This document shows, piece by piece, positions 43,500-52,294 of a stretch of 64,000 bases of DNA; position 1 is the stretch's first letter, and every line of letters begins with the position of its first letter. Position numbers and translations under genes: made by a program. The stretch is from Actinomycetospora cinnamomea (lineage in GTDB: Bacteria; Actinomycetota; Actinomycetes; Mycobacteriales; Pseudonocardiaceae). Below the pieces are notes generated by a model that made no database searches, was not told the DNA's origin, and saw only the letters and a program-made list of their open reading frames with translations. The stretch spans positions 1 through 64,000 of the forward strand of contig NZ_QEKW01000017.1 in the NCBI RefSeq assembly GCF_003096675.1, written 5' to 3'.

Positions 43500-44264
43500 A
43501 TGGCTTCGATCCGAGTCCTCCTCGTCGCGGACCGCCTTCTGTGTGACCTCCTCACCTCGCAACTAGGGCATCGTCGGGAGACCGCCGTCGTCGGTCAGTG
43601 TCGAGGGGACGAGCGGTGGGTGCTGGTGGCGACGAGCCGCGCTGTGGACGTGCTCGTGCTCGATCTCGGTTCAATCCCGTCCACGTGGCCGGGCCTGGTA
43701 ACGGAGCTCCGGGACCTAAGCCCCGCCGTCCGTGTCGTCACGATCGGAGCCGAGCGTGACGACGCCTCGGCTGTCGCCGCGGCGCGGGCGGGTGCTCATG
43801 GATGGCTCCTGCCGGGCGGCGGGGTCACGGCACTGGTCGACGCCGTGGTGGCGGTCCACCGCGGTGCGGCGGTCTATCCGCCGGGCCAGCTCGCGGGGGT
43901 TCTCGAGGCCCTCCGCGCCGACGTGACCCGCGCCGAACAGCCTTCTGGGCGCTTCACCTCGCTCACAATCCGCGAGCTCGAGGTACTGCGAGGTCTCGTC
44001 GAGGGCTACCCGGCGCGCGAGCTGGCCGAGCAACTCGGACTCGCCGTGAACACCATCCGCACCCATACGAACAGGATCTTCCGAAAGCTCGGCGTACATG
44101 GACGGCTCGAGGCCGTGCGCCTCGCGCGCGCCGAGGGCCTGGCTCCGACGCGCGGGGAGGGGCGCCCCCCGCATCGTGGTCGCCTTCAGCCCTCGGTGAT
44201 CGTCGGACCGCCGCCAACAGCGCCTCTGTCGCTCATTCGGCCCAGTGTTGACCCTGAATCCTGA
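43500..44264 (+). CDS. Atypical LuxR-family response regulator
   Basis: The 254-residue protein has a receiver-like domain (IRVLLVADRLLCDLLTSQL, VLVLDLGSIPSTW) that keeps an acceptor-like Asp. It lacks the acid pair and the late Lys (HGWLLPGGG). The LuxR helix-turn-helix reads LTIRELEVLRGLVEGYPAREL and NTIRTHTNRIFRKLGVHGR. A Pro-rich tail of about 40 residues follows. It probably regulates locus II, which starts 185 nt downstream. Confidence 0.8.
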   Translation: MASIRVLLVADRLLCDLLTSQLGHRRETAVVGQCRGDERWVLVATSRAVDVLVLDLGSIPSTWPGLVTELRDLSPAVRVVTIGAERDDASAVAAARAGAHGWLLPGGGVTALVDAVVAVHRGAAVYPPGQLAGVLEALRADVTRAEQPSGRFTSLTIRELEVLRGLVEGYPARELAEQLGLAVNTIRTHTNRIFRKLGVHGRLEAVRLARAEGLAPTRGEGRPPHRGRLQPSVIVGPPPTAPLSLIRPSVDPES

Positions 44265-44313
44265 CTACTTGAGCTGCTGCGTCGTGACGTTCCGTCGTCG
44301 AGCAGCGAACTCC

Positions 44314-44319
44314 TAGCGT
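44314..44319 (+). promoter_or_regulatory. Possible -10 box for exopolysaccharide locus II
   Basis: TAGCGT in ACTCCTAGCGTCGG lies about 130 nt before the GTG at 44449. It matches the boxes at 2966 and 37978. No convincing -35 is visible. Confidence 0.3.
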
Positions 44320-44448
44320 CGGAGCGGCCGAGACCCACGAGCCCGACGCGGGACCAGCGCCGACCGCCCGCTCCCGACCCGAGCCATGAGCGACCGCATC
44401 CGCTCGGTTGCTCATCCGCGTCAAGCACGTCACTCCGACGGAGGAATC

Positions 44449-45345
44449 GTGACCATCCATCACCCCGACGACGTGGTCGTCACGCCACCACGCCCGCCGG
44501 AGCGCGTCCCTGCGTCCGCCCCCGTTCCTCGGGACGTCGTGGCTGGCGAGCTCCACAAGTTCTCGGACGGAGGGCTGCCCGCCGGCCCGGTCTCCCTCAT
44601 CGTCCCGACCAAGAACGAGGCGGCGAACATCGCGTTCGTCCTGGAGCAGGTCCCGCCCTGCGTCGACGAGATCGTGCTCGTCGACGGTCACTCCACCGAC
44701 GCGACCATCGTCACCGCTCGCTCTGCGCGACCCGACATCCGTGTCGTGCACCAGGAGGGCACCGGGAAGGGCGACGCGCTCCGGGCAGGCTTCCTCGCCG
44801 CCAAGGGCGACATCGTCGTGATGATCGACGCCGACGGCAGCATGGCTCCGCAGGAGATCCCGCACTACCTGTACTTCCTCGGCAACGGCTATGACTTCGT
44901 CAAGGGGTCGCGATTCATGGGCGGTGGCGGGTCCCGCGACATCACCTGGCTCCGCCGTACGGGTAACCGAGCCCTCCTGGGCATGGTCAACCACCTCCAC
45001 CACGTCCTGCTCACCGACCTCTGCTACGGCTACGTCGCCTTCCACCGCCGCTATCTCGACTACCTCGATCTGAGTCGTCCCGGCTTCGAGGTCGAGACTC
45101 AGCTGACGCTGTCCGCGCTCCGTGCAGGTCTCCGGATCGCCGAGGTGCCGAGCTGGGAGATGCCCCGCCGGCACGGCGTCTCCAACCTGAAGACGTTCCG
45201 GGACGGCTCCCGGGTTCTGCGAACGGTGCTCCGCGACGTCGACTCGGGAATGAGCGGCCGCGTGCTGCAGGGACTCCGTCGGCAGCTCCACGCCACCCGC
45301 TCTGACGAGCTCGCGCCGCAGGTCAGGTCCGAGGTGGCCACGTGA
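44449..45345 (+). CDS. GT2-family glycosyltransferase
   Basis: The 298-residue protein has the GT-A pattern VSLIVPTKNEAANIAFVL, IVLVDGHSTDAT, GKGDALRAGF and VVMIDADGSM, then DLCYGYVAFHRRYLD. These resemble dolichol-phosphate-mannose-synthase-type enzymes. The GTG at 44449 has GGAGGA 5 nt upstream; an ATG at 44386 would add 21 residues. It overlaps the next gene by 4 nt. Product: probably a polyprenyl-linked sugar. Confidence 0.87.
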   Translation: MTIHHPDDVVVTPPRPPERVPASAPVPRDVVAGELHKFSDGGLPAGPVSLIVPTKNEAANIAFVLEQVPPCVDEIVLVDGHSTDATIVTARSARPDIRVVHQEGTGKGDALRAGFLAAKGDIVVMIDADGSMAPQEIPHYLYFLGNGYDFVKGSRFMGGGGSRDITWLRRTGNRALLGMVNHLHHVLLTDLCYGYVAFHRRYLDYLDLSRPGFEVETQLTLSALRAGLRIAEVPSWEMPRRHGVSNLKTFRDGSRVLRTVLRDVDSGMSGRVLQGLRRQLHATRSDELAPQVRSEVAT

Positions 45346-45767
45346 CGCAGCGCTCTCGGGGTCGCGCCACGGCAAGGCCCCGCCGGACGGTCCTCAGCGT
45401 CACGAGTGCGCTGGTCGCGCTCGTACTCGGCGTGTCAGTGGGCGCAGGTCACGATGGCCATTCGCTCGCGGTGATCCTCGTCGTCCTCCTGGTGCCGGCC
45501 GCCGCGGTGTGGGTGCCGACCCGCCGGCTCGAACCACTGCCTCGTGCCGTACTGACGCTCGGTGCGGTCCTGGTCCTCAACACCCTCGTCGCCGAGCTGA
45601 TGCTCGCTGTCGGTGCCTGGTCGATCACGGGCGGTGTTGTGGTCGTGACCGGCGTCAGCGTCATGGTCTGGATCGGGCTGGAGATCGGCTCTGGGAGCGG
45701 GGAGCCGATCCGCAGCGCTTCGCCGGACGCCCTGTGCCTTCCGCCCTCAACGAAGGAGATGTCGTGA
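45342..45767 (+). CDS. Small polytopic membrane protein
   Basis: The 141-residue protein has about four helices (about 17-35, 43-60, 68-88 and 95-113) and GTGA overlaps with both neighbours. The family is not recognised. It is embedded between two GT2 genes, so it may anchor the transferase complex. Confidence 0.65.
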   Translation: MTQRSRGRATARPRRTVLSVTSALVALVLGVSVGAGHDGHSLAVILVVLLVPAAAVWVPTRRLEPLPRAVLTLGAVLVLNTLVAELMLAVGAWSITGGVVVVTGVSVMVWIGLEIGSGSGEPIRSASPDALCLPPSTKEMS

Positions 45768-46702
45768 CGCCTTCTGTCTCGGTGGTCATCTGCGCCTACA
45801 CCGAGCAGCGTTGGGATGACGTCCTGGCCGCGGTCGCATCGGTGCAGGCGCAGAGCCTCGATCCGCACGAGCTGATCGTCGTGATCGACCACAATGCCGA
45901 TCTGCACGCCCGACTCGCGCGGGCTCTGCCGGACGCCATCGTGATCGAGAACCAGGAGGCTCGCGGCCTTTCCGGAGGGAAGAACACCGGGGTCGCGGCC
46001 GCGACGGGTGAAGTCGTCGCGTTCCTCGACGACGACGCCGTCGCCGGACCGGAATGGCTGCGGACCTTCGCCGAGGGCTACGCCGATCCTGAGGTCTTCG
46101 GGGTCGGGGGGCTGACTTTGCCGTGGTGGGCCACCGAGCGGCCGCGCTGGTTCCCGGAGGAGTTCGACTGGGTGGTCGGGTGCACCTTCACCGGTCGTGA
46201 CCCGGGCCGGGTGCGCAACCTCCTCGGCGGCAACGCTTCGTTCCGGCGCGTCGCGTTCGCCCTCGCCGGCGGGTTCCCGACGCACATCGGTCGTACCTCG
46301 GCTCGCGAGCGACCGCTGGGGTGCGAGGAGACCGAGTTCTGCATCCGTCTCGCCACCCGCCGGCCGGGAGCACGATTCGTCTACGACCCTCGGGCGGTCA
46401 TCTGGCACCGCGTACCGGTGGCGCGGCAGGAGTTCCGTTATTTCCGCTCCCGCTGCTACGCCGAGGGACTTTCCAAGGCACTGGTCACACGCAGCGTCGG
46501 AGTCGCGAACGGTCTCTCGGTCGAGCGGCGCTACGCGACCGCAATCCTGGGTAGAGGCGTCGCTCGAGGGATGCTCGCCGCCTGGCGAGGTGACCCTGCG
46601 GGGCTGCGTCGCTCGGGCGCCATCACGGCGGGCTTGTTGTCCACCACGACCGGCTACGCCGTGGGGACCTTCCGCGGGCTGACGGCGGGAACGTCGAGGT
46701 GA
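45764..46702 (+). CDS. GT2-family glycosyltransferase
   Basis: The 312-residue protein has VSVVICAYTEQRWDDVLAAV, LIVVIDHNADL, RGLSGGKNTGVAAATGEVVAFLDDDAVA and ETEFCIRL, the nucleotide-sugar and acceptor sites of inverting GT2 enzymes. AAGGAG precedes the GTG. It probably adds a sugar of the locus II repeat unit. Confidence 0.88.
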   Translation: MTPSVSVVICAYTEQRWDDVLAAVASVQAQSLDPHELIVVIDHNADLHARLARALPDAIVIENQEARGLSGGKNTGVAAATGEVVAFLDDDAVAGPEWLRTFAEGYADPEVFGVGGLTLPWWATERPRWFPEEFDWVVGCTFTGRDPGRVRNLLGGNASFRRVAFALAGGFPTHIGRTSARERPLGCEETEFCIRLATRRPGARFVYDPRAVIWHRVPVARQEFRYFRSRCYAEGLSKALVTRSVGVANGLSVERRYATAILGRGVARGMLAAWRGDPAGLRRSGAITAGLLSTTTGYAVGTFRGLTAGTSR

Positions 46703-47505
46703 TCGCGCTGGTTCGTCCGGTACCGGTCCTCATGTACCACTCGGTGGCCCGACGTCCCACGGCCGGGACGCGGGCGCTGTCGGTGGATCCCAGGCACTTC
46801 GCCGAGCAGCTCGACCATCTTGAGCGCGAGGGGTTCACCACCATGACCCTCGAGGAACTCCGGTCCGCACGTCGTGAGGCGACGGAGATACCGGAGCGCC
46901 CGGTAGTCCTGACCTTTGACGACGGCTATGCCGACTTCCACGAAGTGGTGCTGCCGTTGCTCGCCGACCACGCGGCGACCGCAACCCTCTTCGTGACGAC
47001 CGGTTGGGTGGCCGACGCCGGTCGCCAGGCGGCCGGTACACCCCTGGATCGCACCGTGAGCTGGAGCCAGGTCGACGAGTGCGCTGCCGCCGGGATCGAG
47101 ATCGGTGCGCACAGCCACAGTCACGCCCAGCTCGACCAACTGGGCCACAGCGCCCTGCGCGACGAGCTGCGTCGCAGCAAGACCCTCCTGGAGGACAGGC
47201 TCGGCCGGGAGGTCCCGCACCTGGCCTATCCCTACGGCTACTCCAGCGCCCGCGTCCGTAGGGCCGTGTACGACGCCGGCTACCGGCAGGCTGCTTCGGT
47301 CGCGAACACCGCTGCCCGCGCCACCGCGAACCCGCTCGCGGTCCCCCGCCTGACGATCAAGCGCACCACCGACATCGGGACCTTCGCGCGTGTGGTGCGC
47401 GGTCAGCACCTACCCCGGATCTTCTGGCGGGAGCGGACGTTGACCGCCGGCTACTCGCTGGTGCGGCGATCCCGGTACCTCGCGACAGCTGTGCGTACAT
47501 CGTGA
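46699..47505 (+). CDS. NodB-type polysaccharide deacetylase
   Basis: The 268-residue protein has TFDDGYAD (Asp74/75), HSHSH (His138 and His142) and YPYG (about 177-180), the CE4 metal site. It has no signal peptide, like the locus I enzyme. GTGA overlaps tie it to both neighbours. It should remove acetyl groups from a precursor sugar or polymer. Confidence 0.88.
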   Translation: MIALVRPVPVLMYHSVARRPTAGTRALSVDPRHFAEQLDHLEREGFTTMTLEELRSARREATEIPERPVVLTFDDGYADFHEVVLPLLADHAATATLFVTTGWVADAGRQAAGTPLDRTVSWSQVDECAAAGIEIGAHSHSHAQLDQLGHSALRDELRRSKTLLEDRLGREVPHLAYPYGYSSARVRRAVYDAGYRQAASVANTAARATANPLAVPRLTIKRTTDIGTFARVVRGQHLPRIFWRERTLTAGYSLVRRSRYLATAVRTS

Positions 47506-50500
47506 CCGGTATCGCGACACCGACGCCGGCTACACCGGCCGAGGAAGGAAGGGCTCGGTCGGCGGTCTGGATGAGCCGCCTACGCGCCCACCTGGCCGAC
47601 CCCTACTCGCGCAACTCCTACCCGCTCGTGGTCAACGCCGCGATGACCGGCGTCCTCGGGCTCGTGTTCTGGTTCCTCGCCGCCCGGTTCTACGCCCCGG
47701 CCGATCTCGGGAGGGGTTCGGCCCTGGTCTCGGCGATGACTCTGTTGTCGACGGTGATCGGCATCAACATCATCGGCACCCTCAGCCGATACCTACCGAC
47801 GAGCGGCCGGGGCACCGCCCGACTTGTGCTGGTCAGCTACGGGCTCAGCTCGCTCGCGGTCGGCGTGCTCGCCATCGGCTTCGTCGTGACCGTCGGTTGG
47901 TGGGGGCCCTCGTTCGACCTCCTCCGGGATCCACTCGCCGCCGTGTTCTTCGTGGTTGTGGCAGTCGCGGCCAACATCTTCACCGTCCAGGACGGGATGC
48001 TCGTCGGGCTTCGTTCCGCCGGGTGGGTCGCCGTCGAGAACACCGTGTTCGGACTGGTCAAGGCCGTGCTGCTCGTCGTGTTCGCCGCGTCGCTCCCCGC
48101 CGCCGGGGTCTACCTGTCCTGGGTGATCCCGATGGTGCTGCTCTGCGTCCCGGTGAACGCGCTCCTGTTCGGGCGCTGCATCCCGCGTCACGCTCGGGAA
48201 TCGCCCGGGGGGACGACGTTGCCGAGCGCGGTCGAGGTCCGCCGCTTCTTCGCCGGTGACTTCGTCGGCGCCCTGTTCGGGTTCGGGGCGATCTACCTCG
48301 TCCCGGTCGTGGTCGCGACAGCCTTGGAACCGGCGACCTTCGCGGTGTTCTACGTCGCCTGGATGATCGCCGTCGTCCTCAACCTGGTGTCGAACAACCT
48401 GGCTCAATCGCTGACGGTGGAGGGCGTCTTCGACCACCAGCGACTACGCGGCTATGCACGTGCGGCCCTGCTCCGCTCGACGGTGATCCTCGGATCCGCC
48501 GCGTTGGTGCTCCTGGTAGCGGCACCGATCGTGACCCGGGTGCTCGGAGAGGACTACGCCTCCGCGGGCCCGCTGCTGCAGATGCTCGCCCTCGCGGCGC
48601 TGGCCCGCGCTGTCGTCGAGGTCTGGCTCGGCGTCCTGCGGGCCCTTGGCCGTGCCCGGTCGATAGCCATGTGGCAGATCGTCTCGGGAAGCACCGTGGT
48701 GGGTGCCGTCGTGGTCGGACTGTGGGCCGGTGGCGGCACACTCGGCCTCGGACTCGACCCAGTCACGGGCGTTGGTGTCCTGGTGCTCGTCAGTCAGAGC
48801 GCTGTTGCGCTCGCGGTCCTGCCCCGCCTCCTGCGCTTCCTCGCCCACCCCTCGCGTTCTGAACGGCGTCGGGATCGGCCGGCCCTGGTCGGACTGCAGG
48901 TCCGGCAACACGCGACCCTCGTGGACCTGGAGGTCCGCGAGCGGCCGGTGACGTCGCCGCCTGCCGGGAGCCGTCGCGCAGCGAAGTCGTCCCACGAAGG
49001 TGGACCGTGGTGGCGGGAGCATCCCGTCGCGCTGGTGACCACGGCGAGCGTGCTCGCCTTCGCGGCCTTCGTCGTACCGTTGTTCCGCGTCGACCTCGAC
49101 GCCATGAACGGTTACGGCCTGATCTCGGTGCTTCCGGTCGTCTCGTCGATCGGTCTCGGCGCGCTCGTACTCTCCTTCGTCGCCGGTCTTGCTCTGGCTC
49201 GCCCGCCGCGCCTGATGCTCGCGGCGCAGCTCGTCGCCGTGACGTGCTGCCTGCACGGGGTGACGGCTGTACTCGAGCCGGTGCCGAGGTTCCCGACGGC
49301 CTACGTGCACCTCGGGTTCGTGGACCACATCTCGGCATTCGGGCTCGCCGCCCCCGGCACCGACGCCCGATTCAGCTGGCCGGGCTTCTTCGGGCTCGTC
49401 TCCTTCGTCTCTGGCGGGAGCGGTTGGCAGGCCCTCCTGCCGTTCGTGAGCCTGACGCCGCTGGTGAGTAACCTCCTCTACCTGCTCGTGCTCGGGATGA
49501 TCCTGCAGTCGTTGCGGGCGAGCTGGCGGGCTAAGTGGTTCGCGGCACTGCTGTTCAGCATCCTGCAGTGGGTGGGCCAGGACTACTTCTCCCCACAGGG
49601 CTACACCTACCTGCTCTACCTGATCTTCATCGCGGTGCTCCTGAGATGGTTCCGGTCCAGCGCCGGCGATAGGGCGCTCGCGTCCCCACTGCAGGGCCCC
49701 AGCCACCGGACGCTCCCGCTCCGGGCACGAGCGGCGGACTGGGTGCGTGACCTGATTGGCAGGCCGACGATTGCGGGAGAGCACGCCCGGCGGCCCGCAT
49801 CGGTGGCGATGCGCATCACTCTGCTCGCCTTCCTCGTCGCGCTCTTCCTGGCCGCCACCGTGAGCCACCAGCTGACCCCGTTCGTCATGGTCTTCGCCGC
49901 TGCCGCCCTGGTCCTCGCTCGGCGCCTCACGGTGACCAGCCTTCCGGTCCTGCTCGGGGTGCTGCTCCTCGCATGGGTCAGCTACATGGCGGCTCCGTAC
50001 TGGGTCGGTCACCTCCACCAGATCGCGGGGGGAGCGGGCGATCTGTCGGGCAACCTCACCTCGAGCGTCGCTGCACGCGTCGGGGGTGCGTTTGAGCACT
50101 CGGTGGTCGTCGCGACTCGCATCGCTCTGACGGCCATCGTTTTCGCTCTGGCCATCGTCGGGCTGTGGCGCCGCCGACGGCGTGGGGTCGACGACCGTGT
50201 GATGGCGTTGCTCCTCGGCGTGCCGTTCCTCACGGTGCTCGTCCAGAGCTACGGCGGGGAGATCGGATTGCGCGTCTACCTGTTCGCGCTGGCCCCCGCC
50301 TGCATCCTGACCGCTTTCGTGCTCTTCCCCGAGACCGGCGACGGCGCCCGTGTCGACGTCGGAGCGAAGCCCGCCGCCGGGGGGGTCGTGTCCGGGTACG
50401 TCCGGACGCCCGTAGTGCGTTACCTGGCCGCCGCGCTGGCCGTCCTCGTACTGGTTCCTGCGTTCCTCCTCGCGCGCTACGGCAACGAGGCTTTCGAGCG

Positions 50501-51134
50501 CATCCGTCCGGGCGAGATTGCCGCGGCGCAGTTTGTTTACGACCGCCCTGGAGACGCGCAGATCCTCTACGCGATCGACAGCCTGACCCATGCCACGCCG
50601 GTGATGCCCGTCGGCTACACCGAACCGGTCGGGGTGCAGTACGCGGCGTTGGTCGCATCCGAGGACCCTCGTGATGTCACCGCCGTCGTGGCCGGGCTGC
50701 GGGAGTACGGCCGCGGCACGTACTTCATGACGACCCGGGGCGAGGAGCAGTACCTCGAGATCAACGCCGGATTCACTCCGGGCTGGGGACAGCGATTCCG
50801 GGAGGCACTGGCGACGGACCCGAACCTGGTGAAGGTGGCTGACACCGGCGACGCGCAGGTCTATGTCCTGCGGTCGGCGGATGCTCTACAGCCGATGGAA
50901 CGTGAGCCCGAGGTGCTGGGAACGAGGATCTTCGCGACGCCATGGACGCCGATCGGAGCCTTCTTCCTGGTCGTGCTCGTCGTGGTGCTGGGTGCTCGTG
51001 AGGTGTGGACGTTGCGGCGCCCGAGCCAGGCACACCTGCGGTGGCCGTTGGCGCTGCTATGGGTGCCGTTGTCGGTGGCGGTGGGCGTGGTGGCGATCGA
51101 GCGCGTGCTCGTTCTCGTCTGGAGCACGGGTTGA
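47502..51134 (+). CDS. Wzx-like flippase fused to a large polytopic membrane domain
   Basis: One uninterrupted 1210-residue frame. Residues of about 40-450 have the plan of a polysaccharide flippase: FWFLAARFYAPADLGRGSALVS, then AGDFVGALFGFGAIYLVP and about twelve helices. A charged linker lies at about 455-505. Residues of about 505-1060 add about twelve more helices (WGQRF and LLFSILQWVGQDYFSPQGYTYLL stand out), in the manner of Wzy or GT-C membrane enzymes, and an outside loop of about 130 residues lies before the last two helices. The order is flippase first, the reverse of the fusion at 27174. Confidence 0.82.
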   Translation: MTGIATPTPATPAEEGRARSAVWMSRLRAHLADPYSRNSYPLVVNAAMTGVLGLVFWFLAARFYAPADLGRGSALVSAMTLLSTVIGINIIGTLSRYLPTSGRGTARLVLVSYGLSSLAVGVLAIGFVVTVGWWGPSFDLLRDPLAAVFFVVVAVAANIFTVQDGMLVGLRSAGWVAVENTVFGLVKAVLLVVFAASLPAAGVYLSWVIPMVLLCVPVNALLFGRCIPRHARESPGGTTLPSAVEVRRFFAGDFVGALFGFGAIYLVPVVVATALEPATFAVFYVAWMIAVVLNLVSNNLAQSLTVEGVFDHQRLRGYARAALLRSTVILGSAALVLLVAAPIVTRVLGEDYASAGPLLQMLALAALARAVVEVWLGVLRALGRARSIAMWQIVSGSTVVGAVVVGLWAGGGTLGLGLDPVTGVGVLVLVSQSAVALAVLPRLLRFLAHPSRSERRRDRPALVGLQVRQHATLVDLEVRERPVTSPPAGSRRAAKSSHEGGPWWREHPVALVTTASVLAFAAFVVPLFRVDLDAMNGYGLISVLPVVSSIGLGALVLSFVAGLALARPPRLMLAAQLVAVTCCLHGVTAVLEPVPRFPTAYVHLGFVDHISAFGLAAPGTDARFSWPGFFGLVSFVSGGSGWQALLPFVSLTPLVSNLLYLLVLGMILQSLRASWRAKWFAALLFSILQWVGQDYFSPQGYTYLLYLIFIAVLLRWFRSSAGDRALASPLQGPSHRTLPLRARAADWVRDLIGRPTIAGEHARRPASVAMRITLLAFLVALFLAATVSHQLTPFVMVFAAAALVLARRLTVTSLPVLLGVLLLAWVSYMAAPYWVGHLHQIAGGAGDLSGNLTSSVAARVGGAFEHSVVVATRIALTAIVFALAIVGLWRRRRRGVDDRVMALLLGVPFLTVLVQSYGGEIGLRVYLFALAPACILTAFVLFPETGDGARVDVGAKPAAGGVVSGYVRTPVVRYLAAALAVLVLVPAFLLARYGNEAFERIRPGEIAAAQFVYDRPGDAQILYAIDSLTHATPVMPVGYTEPVGVQYAALVASEDPRDVTAVVAGLREYGRGTYFMTTRGEEQYLEINAGFTPGWGQRFREALATDPNLVKVADTGDAQVYVLRSADALQPMEREPEVLGTRIFATPWTPIGAFFLVVLVVVLGAREVWTLRRPSQAHLRWPLALLWVPLSVAVGVVAIERVLVLVWSTG

Positions 51135-51303
51135 GAAGCAGGCTTGACTTCCTAGGGAGCGAGAAGCGATGACGATGTCCGCAGGTGCGCGCCGGAATGC
51201 GCAACGCCGCCGAGAGCACGCGGAGGCTGTCCCGGACCACGATCCGGACGCTGTCCATCGCTTCAGGAGCCCCGACCAACCTCAACCCGGCCTTGGGAGA
51301 GCT

Positions 51304-52293
51304 GTGCGCACCACTACCCTTCCCGGCACCGACGTGCCCACGAGCGCACTCGGGCTCGGTACGGCGGAGCTGTTCCGGATGCCGTCCGCCACCGATCGTC
51401 TCAGAATGCTTTTCGAGGCCCACAACGTCGGCGTCCGCCACTTCGACACGGCACCCATGTACGGGCTCGGGCTCGCCGAGAGCGAGCTCGGGCGCTTCGC
51501 TCGTGGGCGCCGTGACCAGCTCACCATCGCCACCAAGTTCGGTATCGCTCCGACCCGTACGGGCCGTGCGCTCGGCCGGGTCCAGGGTCCGATCCGCCGG
51601 CTCCTGGCCGCGGCCCCCGCCCTACGGGAGCGCGCGCGCAGCAGTGCCACCGGTCCGGGGGTCGGCCCGGCCGGCTCATTGCTCTACGAGCGCTCCGGCT
51701 ACGACGCGGCCGCTGCCCGGCGCAGCCTGGAGGCGAGTCTCCGTGCTCTCGCGACCGACTGTGTCGACCTGTACTTGCTGCACGAGCCGAGCGGCGACGA
51801 CATGCGGTCGGCCGACGTGCGAGCGTGGCTGGAACACGCCCGCGACGCCGGCATGATCCGGGCTTGGGGTGTCGCGGGCGAACCCGACCTGGTCGGGCAC
51901 GTCGTCGACGTCCTCGGGCCCGGCACGGTACGTCAGGTCCGGGAAGACCCGTTCCTGCGAGCGGGTGCGGTGCTCGACCCCACTCCGCGGGTGACCTTCG
52001 GCGCCCTCAGCCGCGCCATGCCCCGGCTGGTGAGCCTTCTCGGCGGCGGCTTGTGGCCGGACCTCCGTTGGGCCGACCTCGACCTCGACCCCGGCGACCG
52101 CGCCGGACTCGCACGGCTCCTTCTGCGCGACGCCCTGCGCGGCAACCCGGACGGCGTGCTGCTGCTCGGAACCACCGACCCCGGCCACCTCCGGGTCGCC
52201 GCGGAGGTCGCATCCATGAACCCGCGCAACTCGGCGCCGGACCTCGATGTCCTGGCCACCGCCCTGCGCACCCCAGCCCGCCGGAGGACGTGA
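51304..52293 (+). CDS. Aldo/keto reductase
   Basis: The 329-residue protein has ALGLGTAELF, HFDTAPMYG (catalytic Asp and Tyr), IATKFG (Lys) and YLLHEPS (His), the AKR tetrad. It shows the NAD(P)H-binding barrel plan, and the GTG at 51304 has GGGAGA upstream. In an exopolysaccharide cluster such enzymes usually reduce a keto-sugar or lipid carbonyl. The next gene begins one base after its stop. Confidence 0.82.
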   Translation: MRTTTLPGTDVPTSALGLGTAELFRMPSATDRLRMLFEAHNVGVRHFDTAPMYGLGLAESELGRFARGRRDQLTIATKFGIAPTRTGRALGRVQGPIRRLLAAAPALRERARSSATGPGVGPAGSLLYERSGYDAAAARRSLEASLRALATDCVDLYLLHEPSGDDMRSADVRAWLEHARDAGMIRAWGVAGEPDLVGHVVDVLGPGTVRQVREDPFLRAGAVLDPTPRVTFGALSRAMPRLVSLLGGGLWPDLRWADLDLDPGDRAGLARLLLRDALRGNPDGVLLLGTTDPGHLRVAAEVASMNPRNSAPDLDVLATALRTPARRRT

Positions 52294-52294
52294 C

